Shown here: one piece after another, positions 23,028 to 34,700 of the stretch | How the letters are laid out: the number at the start of each line of letters is the position of its first letter | Numbering within the stretch: the first letter of the stretch is position 1 | Source: Oenanthe sinensis | Lineage: Eukaryota > Streptophyta > Magnoliopsida > Apiales > Apiaceae | Assembly: GCA_028671895.1 (NCBI GenBank) | Contig: CM053804.1 | Span: forward strand, 1,741,001-1,805,000 | Direction of reading: 5' to 3' | DNA: 64,000 nucleotides | The notes under the pieces: model-generated | The model's input: only the letters and a program-made list of their open reading frames with translations | The model's database searches: none | Told to the model about the DNA's origin: nothing | Position numbers and translations under genes: made by a program

Positions 23028-25240
23028 CATTGCTTCAATGTTCAAAAGTACACAACATTAAAAATTTAATTTGACAAATTTATTATTTCAATATATGATC
23101 TATAATAATTAATTATCATGCAAACTAAAATAATTTCAAAAAACAATTCGGACATATATATAGGTTATATATACAAGTAATATATTCACAAATGCGTATA
23201 ATTATTATACAAGAACAACAACTTATATAGAAAAATAAATGAAATTTTATAATGAATATAATATAACTATAATATAAATATAATATTTATAAATTTAATC
23301 CTCTAAATTAATCTAAATTTAAGATCAAATTACTTTATTGGATAATTCTAATATACATTAAACATATAAAATTTAAAATAAAATTTCCCCTTACAATTTT
23401 GGTTTCATAAAAAATTATAAATAAAAATGAAAATGAAAAAATAAATAGTGTTAAGATCTAACCAACTCATATTTTATATATACATATAATAGGATTCGAG
23501 AATTTAATCATAGCATTATTCAAATAACCAGATAATAAAAAAACATGTATTACAACATCCATCTTCGAAACAATTGCATTACTATAAGATTAAAACTTGT
23601 GAAAATAAAATAATTATACATAACTCATTAATTATTAGTTACAAGTCATATAAAATACGTTAAGTAAATCTAAGTATATATTAGTCTTAATATTTATACT
23701 TAAGTGTGTTAATACGGATATATTCATGAGATATAAAAAGGAAATAAATGGTTTTATTAATTTGGGACATATTATATAAATTCCCTTATTTTAAATAGGT
23801 AAAATATGGCAAGTCAAATAAATATGACATATTATAAGAAATATAGAGATATTATTTTTAAGATTTAGATATTCTTAGAAATATTGTGCGGATCTTGTAT
23901 AGAAGATTATGATAATATTGGAAATACTGTAGAGATATTACATGGGATTTTGGTAATATTTAGATTTTGATTAACTTGTCCAGCTCTATCTTGGCCTATA
24001 TATATACCCTTTTACTTGGTTTTTGATTATACAAAAAAAATTAAACACTCACTTTCTTTCTTGATTCAAAGGGGTTCATATATGGTACTTGATTTGTATG
24101 TTGAGTTTTGTCTTTATGATCTGCACTTTTTATCATCCTCTGACATATATGTAGTATATAATACATCAAGTATAGTCATGTACACTAGCATTTGTCATCC
24201 AACAGATCCGATTTACAGCCATGCGGGTATTGAGATAATAATAAGTTCATAAAACAATTTAAATAATTAAATTTCAGGCTTTATTTTAGTCACAATCATC
24301 ATTATATGTTCATATAACATTGTTATATACTTGTACGGTTTGGCAGTGGGAAAAAACAGGAACCATCGTCACTATAGCAGCAAATTGAGAATGATGTGCG
24401 CCAAATACAAGCTCAAAACAGACAATCTATGGAAGCATTAAGGAATAAAACATGTCTTGTCTGGCATGCAGTGATGGTGGTAATCGGCTAACCATGAAAA
24501 GGAACAACATGAGGTTGAAAAATATCGATTTGAAAGGAGAGGTTGGAAAACGTCCCCATGATGTCCGAGGTAAGCAATGCAAGCATTTACCCATTGATAT
24601 AGGTCTACGGTATGGAAGTATTACTAATATACTAGTTTGGGAGTAGGCCTCAACTCATCCTGACTTCAAACGAGTTTAGGTAATCCATGTTTGAGCTTAT
24701 AATTTTAGTTACAGACGAGGTTAAAGTGATGGTTGTGTATACAAATGTGTTTTGGATTCTCAAGAGTGATGATGGCCTAACTAGGAGCCTACTAAATCAA
24801 TTTAAAGAGCATGTAAACTTTCCCAATAATTTTGATCCTAGAAGATCACACAATACATATGAAGGACCTTCCTGTCATGTAGCTAGGGTCTTGTTGAACT
24901 CCAAATACTTTCTCAATATTTTATTTAATGTTGTAAGAATTATATTTTTTTATAATATACATTTCAAATTGATTGTACGTATATGATCTTGATGTAATAT
25001 TTATATATGTTCTCTTGTTCTATCTACTAGAATATTTATATAAATTATCTTGTTCTATTCACTAGAATGAATGGTCATACATGTTTTCCTTCATCATTGT
25101 GAGAGCTGAGATGATGAATGTAGTAAGTGTAGGAGAAAACTATAGGGCGCTGCTCTACAAGTGATAACAATTACTCCCTCGGTCCGATTTGATTCTTAAC
25201 ATTTTTTATGTATCATTTTTTTGGAAAATGTTAACTATAT
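23028..25240. other. Gene-free stretch with an unrecognised open frame
   Basis: Mostly AT-rich filler. The part from 24340 to 24990 has more coding-like composition; one open frame at 24687-24986 reads DEVKVMVVYTNVFWILKSDD and continues with RSLLNQFKEHV. I do not recognise a family. It may be a decayed transposon or gene piece. A lone CTCCCTCGGTCCG at about 25173 resembles a Stowaway end without a partner. Confidence 0.35.
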
Positions 25241-25249
25241 ATTTTTAAT

Positions 25250-26346
25250 GGGAAAATCAAATATTAGGTACCTGAATTATTCTTATTTTATTGTCTAGGT
25301 CCCAGAACAAAATATTCTGTATTTCAGGTCCCTCAACTATTTTATTTTCTGGTTCAAATCCCTCCGTTAAAAAGATTCTAACGGACGTTAAAATCCTGAT
25401 GACATGTCATTGATGTGACATAAAAATTTCTGATTTAGGTCCCTAACTTTTCCATTTTCTGGTTTAGGTAACATAAAATTTTGAAAATAATTGAATATTT
25501 ATAAATTTTAAACATAAAATCTGAACATAATTTTTTTTTATGTTTATCGTTTATTTTAAAAATAAAATTTTAAAACCATACACAACTTTAAACATCTAAA
25601 TTTACGGTTATCAATCCACTTTTAATGCCAATTATAATTAGCATGTCAAAATGCACCGGGATAAGTTTCTTATGGGTGTAACTCTAGTTTCGAGATTTTG
25701 CGGATATCCCTTTACTCATGTATCAGATCATTTTATTTTTATCGTGTTTATATCTTGTTCCATCAAATACGAGTCAAATATAATCCACTAACATTAAGTA
25801 TTATTTTTTTGAACTAAATAAATAACTATTTCATCTAAGAATAAAATAAATCTCATATGTGTATCCTATGTTCGAGCTGAATACGAACCAGGTTGACGGA
25901 TAGTCCGAATCAATTTACAACCCTAGTCATGCCAAGCCGAAAATCTTCATACAACAAAAATTTAAAAATAATTGAATATTTTTAAATTTTAAACATAAAA
26001 AACTTAACATAATTTTTTTATGTTTATCATTTATTTTTATTTTAAAAATAACATTTTAAAAATAAACATGATTATAGTTTAAATTTAAAAATATTCAATT
26101 ATTTTAAAAAAAATTATGTTTAAGGACCTAAACCAGGAAATAGAAAAGTTCAGGGACCTAAACCAGAAATTTTTATGTCACATCAGTGACACGTCATTAA
26201 GATTCTAATGTCCGTTAGAATCTTTTTAACGGAGAGATTTGAACCAGAAAATAAAATAGTTGAGAGACCTGAAATACGGAATCTTTTGTTCAGGAACCTA
26301 GACAATAAAACATGAATAATTCAGGGACCTATTATTTAATTTTCCC
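25250..26346. mobile_element. Mutator-like non-autonomous element with 9-bp TSD
   Basis: The 1097-bp element starts GGGAAAATCAAATATTAGGT and ends with the complementary ATTATTTAATTTTCCC. It is flanked by identical ATTTTTAAT at 25241-25249 and 26347-26355. The inverted repeats run for about 200-250 bp with many mismatches (blocks such as AGGTCCCTCAACTATTTTATT, CTAACGGACGTTA, TTTTATGTCACATCA). The 9-bp duplication and long arms are typical of MULEs. The interior has its own inverted AT-rich repeats and no transposase. Confidence 0.92.
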
Positions 26347-26355
26347 ATTTTTAAT

Positions 26356-27026
26356 TAATTCATATGGGTGCATAATATCAAATTCCTACCCCTCATTCCA
26401 AATCGTGATGCCTCTTCTACCCGAGATATTGACACAATATTACGAGGGGGCGTGGGTTGTCGTTGATATTTCGAAAAAAAACAAATCCTTAAATTTCGAT
26501 GGATTCAATCCTCTAATGTATATGGTACATTCATGAATAACTATCATAATTGTAAATTGTTTCATTTAAACACTTTTTCGTATTAATGATAAGTACATAA
26601 TATTTTCAAGGTGTATATCTAATTCACCTGTCTCGCCGAAAGGGGAGGGATGCTCCAACAAATTTGTCATGACTCGTGTACAAGATCACATGTTCAAGCG
26701 AATTGTGGACCACACTTTAGCGGAGGCCTGAGCCCTTCAACAGCTAATTAATAAATTACACGTTAATCTAGGGTTTAGGCATTTAGCTATATAAATATAA
26801 GGTGCATTGGCCAGCCCATGGAAGACATTTTTCTTCGTAAAAATCTAATGTAATTATAAGGGTGCATGGTCACCAACTTTTGGCTACACCCTACCACAAC
26901 ATAAGTTTTGATCTTCACTCATATGTTGTATTTATTGTCACCATTTATAGCCATAGAGTTTATATTTAAATATATATATATATAAGCTTTTTTTTATTTT
27001 GAAATAGCAAAGTTATCAAAATCTAC
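26356..27026. other. Intergenic, nothing recognised
   Basis: No transposon ends or exons that I can support. Confidence 0.45.
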
Positions 27027-27410
27027 CACTACACCATAGATAATCTACTGCAAGGCTGCAATAGTGTTGCATAATGCTCTTAAAAAGTTATAACAGAGCA
27101 AAAATTGGATATTGCAACATTTTTCTTGGTGTTGCATATCTGGCCCTTGCAATAAGTGTTAATTGCAACACTTTTGCGATCAACAACAACATCAAAAATT
27201 ATGTTGGTGTTAGGCACCCTGTAACACTTTTTGAAGATATAGCAACACCAAATAAGTATTTCTAGAGGTTTAAACCTAACATCTATTTAGTGTTACAGAT
27301 GCACACACAAAAGTGTTGCAATAGTGGTGTTGCATCTGCAAAAACAAAGTATTGCAGTAATAGTATTGCAAAAATGAGTATTGCATATTGCATCCTCATA
27401 AACATCCTAT
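27027..27410 (+). mobile_element. CACTA-type end with TTGCA subterminal repeats
   Basis: Begins CACTACACCATAGATAATC at 27027. It is followed by at least a dozen TTGCA/TGCAA words on both strands (CTGCAATAGTGTTGCA, ATTGCAACACTTTTG, GCAACACCAAATAAG) up to about 27400. The opposite end was not found; the element is probably truncated by the copia tail that follows. Confidence 0.65.
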
Positions 27411-27559
27411 ATATTGTAATAATTCTAACACCAAAATTAAATTATTAAATTGAATAACAAAAAACATATACAATGATTCGAGTGACTTCAATACAATGTA
27501 TCAATCAACCAAAACAAGGGCACAACCAACATAACCATCTTAAAAGAAGTCAAAAAAAA

Positions 27560-28080
27560 TAATGCTCGAGTATAATGTTAAGTCTCTAGCCAACATATTT
27601 AACAAACTTTCATCAATCTTAGTACTATGAAAAATATGAAGGAATTTATAAAGTACTTGCGATTAAAGAGAAGAAATTTGTTCTCAATAATCCACACAAT
27701 TGTATTTAACACTCAAATGATTTGATAATATTTGATGATCACAAGCCTTGGAGGATTGTCCTATTTATAGGACTACGTGGAAGCTACAAGAATACTTCTT
27801 AATACATGCATCTTAATTAATATGGAACTCTTTAATTTCATGAACCACTTAAAAATACTAAAGGTCTTGAACTCAAAAGTCTAATACTACTTTCAAGATT
27901 ATCCTAGAACATTCTAGATAAATATTATAATAAAATAAAATTAGCTTATATTATTTTAAGAGCCCCACTTAAGCTAAACTTTTGCACATGCCAAGTTTCT
28001 TCTTCAACTCTTTGAAAATGTCTACTCTTAAAGGCATTGTATTGGACAAGATCTGCCTAAAACACCATTTTCATACTCCA
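27560..28080 (-). mobile_element. Truncated copia tail: RNase H end plus 3' LTR part
   Basis: On the minus strand 27969-28040 encodes PLRVDIFKELKKKLGM and ends in SLA-stop, the usual C-terminus of a copia RNase H. A short purine run (AAGTGGGGC) then leads into LTR-like DNA. Within it, TATAAATAGG (minus, about 27766-27776) is a good LTR TATA box. The left LTR edge is not resolved. The right side is cut off just before the probable solo LTR at 28182. Confidence 0.6.
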
Positions 28081-28181
28081 ACATTATAATTCTCTCTAAG
28101 GTTGAATATTTTCCCATACATCTGACCAATGTGTATATAAGAATATTTATATCTTTAATTATATAGGATTCAATAAAGTTT

Positions 28182-29977
28182 TGTTGGTCCCTGATATTGT
28201 AGAAGGGGGGGGGGGGTGAATACAATATCTAAAATTAATCGCGGAATATTGGATTTAAAAATATTATTTTAAATTTACACGAAATATTAATTGAAATGAA
28301 ATACTGTTCAAGTAGAAGATATAATTTTAACTTGAAAAGTATTACAAAATTAATAAGTAGAAAGTTTATATAATTGTTTAAAAAACTTAGAACGATTTTG
28401 ACATGAATTGTTCGAGTTTAACAATTATATTCCAAACTTGCACAGAAATCTGTGAATATTACAATGCAGACAAATTTCTGAAATTTGAACTGTTTTTCTG
28501 ATACTGAAAAATGAAGACAACTCCTCATATTTATAGAGGTTGAAAGCTAGCATGACTCATCCCAATATGACCTTTTTCCTAATTGATTTAACACTTGTAT
28601 GACTCACAAAAAGGCTGGGCATGACTTATAATGGTCGGTATGACTCTTCAGAAATTCGGTATGACTCATTTAGAATTCGGTATGACTTGTTATAAGTCAT
28701 ACTGGATTTTTCTTTTAATTAAATAAATCAGAATGACTTAATTAACTAAAATAAAATCAGCATGACTTATTATATAATCCCTTCGGTATGACTCAATGGA
28801 TTGAAGCTCGGTATGACTAATTAAATCAGCTCGGTATGACTTGTTATAACCTGCCATATTCTTTTCTTTTTGATTTGTTTAGGACACGTGTCAAGCACCG
28901 GATGGCCACACAAAATCACTGGTCACCTGCTAACAAATTGAAAGAAACTGGGGCCTATTTTGTCCTTATTAGGGCTAGCTCCGTAGAAATGCTTTTCGAC
29001 CCGCACATCTTATATTCTTTGATTAATAAATAATAAATTTAATTCATAAATTATAAAAATAAATATCTAATATTATTTAGATATTTATAAATATAATTTA
29101 CTAAATAAATAAAATATTTATTAATTAACTAAATCCTTACGCTCTAAGCTGCGGTCTCCTGATCGTCTGGAACCGAACTTCTTTTGACTTGGAAATGATA
29201 AATCAATTCCAACCGGGGTTCCACTTTTAAGAATATATGACTCTGCATTTCTTCCGTGTCAATACTTTTTCCGTCTTGTCTTAAAGTCTGTACCGTCAGG
29301 CCTGTTTAGCTGTTTCTGTATCCCTTTGAGCTTCCAACTTCTTTCTTCTGTCATTCTAAAATAATTTTAAATTAATTGATCCTTTAATTAATTTAAGAAA
29401 TAAATTAATTCTAAGTGAATTAATTTACTAATTAAATTAACTAATTAATTTAATTAATTAATAGAGAATTAAATTAAAGGCTTGACTATTGTTGAGGTAG
29501 ATAAAACTCTTCTGTTCTTCAACAATAACCTTTCTAACCACTTGAACTTTTTGATGACGTATCTTCATTGACATTGTTAACACCCTGAGCACTGGTCTGG
29601 TTCACGGATGACTAACTACAATGTTGATTCTCATTTTTGTTGTAGTGGTCTTTGTGTCTTGTCCTGTCCTCTAGCTTTGTCTTCATTATTTCTTATCTTG
29701 GAATCTCTTTGTAGTAGGCACTTGAAATCTTCTGTATCTTCTGAACTCTTCTGAAATACTACTCCTTTATTTTTCGCCGATGCTTGAACATATTAATGAA
29801 CTTCTTCCGGTGTAGAGTAGCAGTTTCATTAGAATACTTCTGATATTATAATTCTTTGTGTCTAGTTGACATTCTTTGACTTGATTCCTTCCTCATTATT
29901 TATTACTTACTTCATTTTCTTACTTGAGTTGAGTTGTCATCTACTTATTACAAATAGGTCTTATCATATGCCTTTCA
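28182..29977 (-). mobile_element. Probable solo LTR of a copia element
   Basis: Starts TGTTGGTCCCTGATATTG and runs to CCTTTCA. It is flanked by AGTTT at 28177-28181 and 29978-29982 as a possible 5-bp target duplication. The stretch TAGAAGG..GGTGAATACAATATC near the edge matches the layout of the LTR at 57033 (TAGAAGGGGGGTTGAATAC). On the minus strand CTATAAATA (28529-28537) is a TATA box, with the TATGACT array upstream of it. No gag/pol adjoins. The right border rests on the 5-bp match and is the weaker one. Confidence 0.5.
28551..28841 (+). repeat. Iterated CGGTATGACT array in LTR U3
   Basis: TATGACT or CATGACT recurs at 28551, 28599, 28620, 28639, 28660, 28681, 28761, 28787, 28812 and 28835, often as TTCGGTATGACT. 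Spacing is mostly 18-26 bases. It is the reverse complement of the word in the array at 22619-22870. Confidence 0.8.
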
Positions 29978-29982
29978 AGTTT

Positions 29983-30592
29983 TCTAGATTGAATAGGATT
30001 TTTAAAAGGAAAACATTAGCCGTTTGTTTTCAGTCCGTTTGAACAATAAAAATTGATAATAAAAATCAAAACTACACTCGAATTAAAAGCATTTTCCCAT
30101 ACATTTTTAATAATGTTTAAATAACATCTAACGGCCATGAAGCTTTCAAGTTATAGCCAAAATAATGCACATTATACAGGAATTTTAATTGAAGTAATTA
30201 AACTCTTAATAATGTTATTATAAAAAAACTCCAAATAATGTTAATTTAGCACTAATTCTGCCATTTAATTTCTTATCTGTTACGTGAAAACGAAGTAGAT
30301 GAAAATCTAAATGTATACAAAAATAATTAATTATGCAAGTAAAAAAACAGGCATACAAATCATAAATCAAATAACTTTCCTTGTACATCCTTGAATAAAG
30401 TAAAAGAATAAAATCTACATCTAAATATTATTCCCATTATTGCACATCACACGATTACATTGAATACATTGAGCACGGTTGGATAGTTCAAGTGGTTGAT
30501 GGTTTATAATCTGTCATTCGGTTCGACCGTGCTCATCCCGATAATTTTCTTAGACTCTCTAACTTTTAAGACCCCAAAATATACACTGCGTG

Positions 30593-30660
<68 letters not shown>

Positions 30661-31639
30661 TAAATGTTTTATATTATTTTTAATTTAAAATATTAAACTT
30701 TTATAAGAGATTTTAGGATAATATTTAAATTTTATAAAAAGTTAAAAGTATAGATAATATTTATATGTCATTTGTGTTTCTTGAACACAATAAAAAAAAG
30801 TTAAAGATTGATATTAATTGTATTTTGTTTTGTGTGCACGCCTCATAATTTTTTACTTGGATTTGTAATCTAATAATTTTCGATGAATCATTGCTTGAAA
30901 ATGAATATTGATCTTCTAAAAAAAAGAACCTAAAGTGGGGATATGGTGAAAAAATGTCATTTTAAAAAGAAGACTTGCGTTACTTATTATAATTGAGTCT
31001 ATTGTTTAATTTTAATTTGTTTATGTAAAAGTAAATTTTTTAAATAGCTTTATTTTATAATATTTGAATATTATATAAATTTTGTTTAATAATATAATAT
31101 ATAACAGAGCCTATTTTTCAATGATATAAATTTTAAAATTTTAGACTTCTTTTTTAATTTTTACCTAAGGCCTCAAAATTTCGTGAGTCAAATGTGAGGA
31201 GTTGTCGAACCAAACTATCATGTAATGTAAAGGTAATTTGACACATGCAAGGTCATTAATATTATCTCAACTTAAAAATTACGGAAAATAAGTAATGAAT
31301 AGATGTCTAAGTGCAAATATTCACCTAATCTATTAAAAAATATGCATACACAATTATTTACTAAATTTTCCTAAATTTTATAAACATGTGTTAACGTATT
31401 TATTCATAAACACATTCATAAATATTATAATCGAATTTAATCAAAAAAAATTGTACCAAATTATATTATATTAAAATTTGAAAACTGAACTTAAAAATTA
31501 TGTTCATATTTAACTTATTTACAAATCAAACTAGATGTTAAAAAAATTCTAGCCAAACAACAATTTTTGTAACAAATTACTACCCTAGCAAAGATTTTTT
31601 CTTTGACACGTGCTTGTTTAAAAAACCCCTAAAAAAATT
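29983..31639. other. Intergenic with (TA)n tract
   Basis: No gene seen. A pure TA microsatellite of about 65 bp occupies 30593-30657. The rest is AT-rich. Confidence 0.5.
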
Positions 31640-31724
31640 GGGTATTTTTAATTTCAAGAAAACTGCAAAAAAAAATAGAGAGGGTATTTTCAATTTCAAG
31701 AAAACTGCAAAAAAAAAAAAAAAA
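31640..31724 (+). repeat. 42-bp tandem duplication in the CDKE leader
   Basis: GGGTATTTT(T/C)AATTTCAAG followed by AAAACTGC and an A run occurs at 31640 and again at 31682. It ends 75 bases before the start codon, so it is either 5' UTR or core promoter. Confidence 0.8.
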
Positions 31725-31798
31725 GATACGTACACTATACATACACGACACACACACAGCTTAAAGAGTCGAGGGTAAGAAATTGAAAAAAGATCGAA

Positions 31799-34700
31799 AT
31801 GGGTGATGGACACAACAACAATAGAGGATCTGGGGGTGCAAGTAATAAGCCAGAATGGTTACAACACTACGATCTGATTGGTAAAATTGGTGAAGGAACA
31901 TATGGGCTTGTTTTTATTGCCAAAATTAAGTCAAATCGAAGCAAATCAATTGCTATTAAAAAGTTTAAACAGTCTAAAGATGGTGATGGTGTTTCTCCTA
32001 CTGCTATACGTGAAATTATGGTACCCCATCAGTTTTTTTCTTGATTTTGCTATGTTTTTTGGTGGGTTTCTTCAAAGATTGTGTTTTTATGTGTGTGTGT
32101 GTGTGTATTGGTTGGGATTGAAATTATAAATTAAGGGCGATTTATTTGGGGTTTTAATTTTATTTTGAGTATTAAAGATTGTCACCTTAGCCAAATTTAG
32201 TACTTTTCTTAGAAGATTGTGATTTTCTGTGTGTGTGTGTGTTGTGAAAGAATGATAATTTGAGGGTGATTTTGTGGAAGTTCTTTTATTTTTCGCTTGA
32301 AAATTGGAGGTTGTTGCTCTAGCTAAAATGTATACATATGGGAAACTTAGGGCTTGTTTGTGTAGCAAACTTGCTAGCTGAAATTAACTCGTGGTCTGTT
32401 TGTCAAGTTAGTAGATTGCAGTGTATAAATTTCTCCATCTCCTTGCTATTTTGTGTGTGTGTATTAATATGTGCGTTGTGAAAGAATGATAAATTAGAGT
32501 GCTAGCTGTAAGTTCCCTTATTGAAAATTTTGCAACTTTAGATTATTTAGCTTATTTGAAAAAGATGGGATTGTTTTGCAGGTTTATTTAAGTTGGTTTC
32601 AGTTTCCTTTCACTCCCCTCATGCTAATTGTAAAGTTTATAACTAATACTATAGTAAGTCAGTGGCGGAACTAGAAATCCCCTAGAAAAGAGTCGGGACA
32701 AGTACAATATGCACGGCAGGACAAAAGTAATATGCATTGGTTGGAGTCGAACTCCTAAAATATGGATTGGGGCATATTTACTTTCATCTTTTTTATTTTT
32801 ATATGACTCTTAGGTGCAAATGAATTGTTCGTTCTTAAACCAGTTTTGTGTGATTGTTGATATATTATTCTTGACTTTATTTTGTTTATTTGTGCAGTTG
32901 CTCCGGGAGATATCACATGAGAATGTGGTAAAGCTTGTGAACGTGCACATCAATCATATAGACATGTCACTTTATCTCGCTTTTGATTATGCGGAGCACG
33001 ATCTTTATGTGAGTTTTCATTATATGTGATTATCTAAATTTAAAGTTTTGTATTCTGTGCAGTTAAATTTAGAGCTCATTTTTAAACTGGCTAGTGTTTT
33101 CAACCACCGGATCATTAATTTTCTCAGGTCTCTGCTTTGCATAATCGGATTTCCTGTAGTTAGAATTGCTTACCATTAACCTCTCTTTTGTGTAATGCAA
33201 TGTCCCTAGCATGCACAGTAGAATACTGAATTCATTCCATAAATGATTTTGATTAAGTGCATAGGCATATATCTCTTTCTAGTTTCCAACTTTCTATTGT
33301 TGTTATCGCTTTTGTCACTATGGTGCTTTTGACATTCTTGCGCCCCAGAAATGTGTGACGTCCAGGTTGGCCTGGATCGGATCATTGGATTGGGTAAAAA
33401 CTAAAAAACAAGTAGGATAGTTTTGAACTTGGATTAGGTAACAAGGATTGGACTTGTACTGAAAGGACTAGGCCTATTCAATTTACTTTTCAGTCAAATA
33501 AATCAATAATTTGACTGTTACTTTTCGATTCTTAATATGCATATGCAAACATCGCTACTAATCAAAAAATTTACTGTAACAGTATGTATCAGATAACTGA
33601 TAGTGAATTGGTCATCATTGATATGCATAGTAAGCTGTTAATAGTTTAGGACATGAGATTATATATATGTATATTGTCTAAAAATTAATGCATTTTAATA
33701 TCAAAGTGGTGTTGTGAAGGTATTCTAGCACTGCTACTCGCCGTGACGCTGTAACCGCCTTGTTAATTTCATCCAACTATACTTTAGCTAAGTATCATTC
33801 CTTAACTGTTTCAGGAAATCATTAGACATCACAGAGACAAGGTTAACCAAGGCATCAATCCATACACAGTCAAATCAATTCTGTGGCAGCTGCTTAATGG
33901 ATTAAATTACCTTCACAGGTGAGACATAATTTAATAATCTTTAACTGAATTTAGTTTAAACATTTATACAGTGGATTGGTTCATTGATTTGTAAATTCTT
34001 CAGCAACTGGATTATGCATCGAGATCTAAAGCCATCAAATATTCTGGTATGCTTATAATAATTTTTCCTCTTTCCAGCCATCATTTTCATATTCAGATAT
34101 TTTGATTAAAATATTCTGGGGGAATTTATTCTGGAGAATTACTAACAGTACTCATTCTATTGTTCTTTTGGCATTGACCAGGTAATGGGTGATGGTGAGG
34201 AACAAGGTGTTGTTAAAATTGCTGACTTCGGATTGGCAAGAATTTACCAAGCTCCCTTAAAGCCTCTATCTGAAAATGGGGTATGTACAATTATGTTTTC
34301 AAAGTTTTCAACTTTATATCACTTGATCCCCCCCCACCCCATCCCCCTCCAAATTCCACAAGAAGAATCCATCTTACCTTTTTCTCGGTCAGTCTGCTGA
34401 ATCCTGAAATTCAAATTCCGATGTGAGTTCTTAAATCTGAAAACAGATTTTTTTTGTAATTATTAATTCTTTTTAAGGTTATATGAATTTATAAATTTGA
34501 TTTTGGTTTTAAAATGATATCCAACCTTTTCAAAATTAGATTGTGGAATTATTCTGAAATTCAGTTTGATTCGTGGAACTGAGAAATTCTTTTGTCACTC
34601 TTGATGAGAGATATTGAGATTATTATCATTGCTGGTTTCTTTAGAACCAAACCTGAAATAGGAATAGCGTTGGTTCCAAATAAGTGCCGCAGATGGTCCT

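Noticed and set aside
27768..27777. TATA box as promoter of a host gene
   Set aside because: It sits in the LTR part of a truncated copia tail; no downstream host gene on that strand.
32087..32368. Minus-strand frame with THTHTH runs
   Set aside because: Antisense of (TG)n runs in CDKE intron 1.
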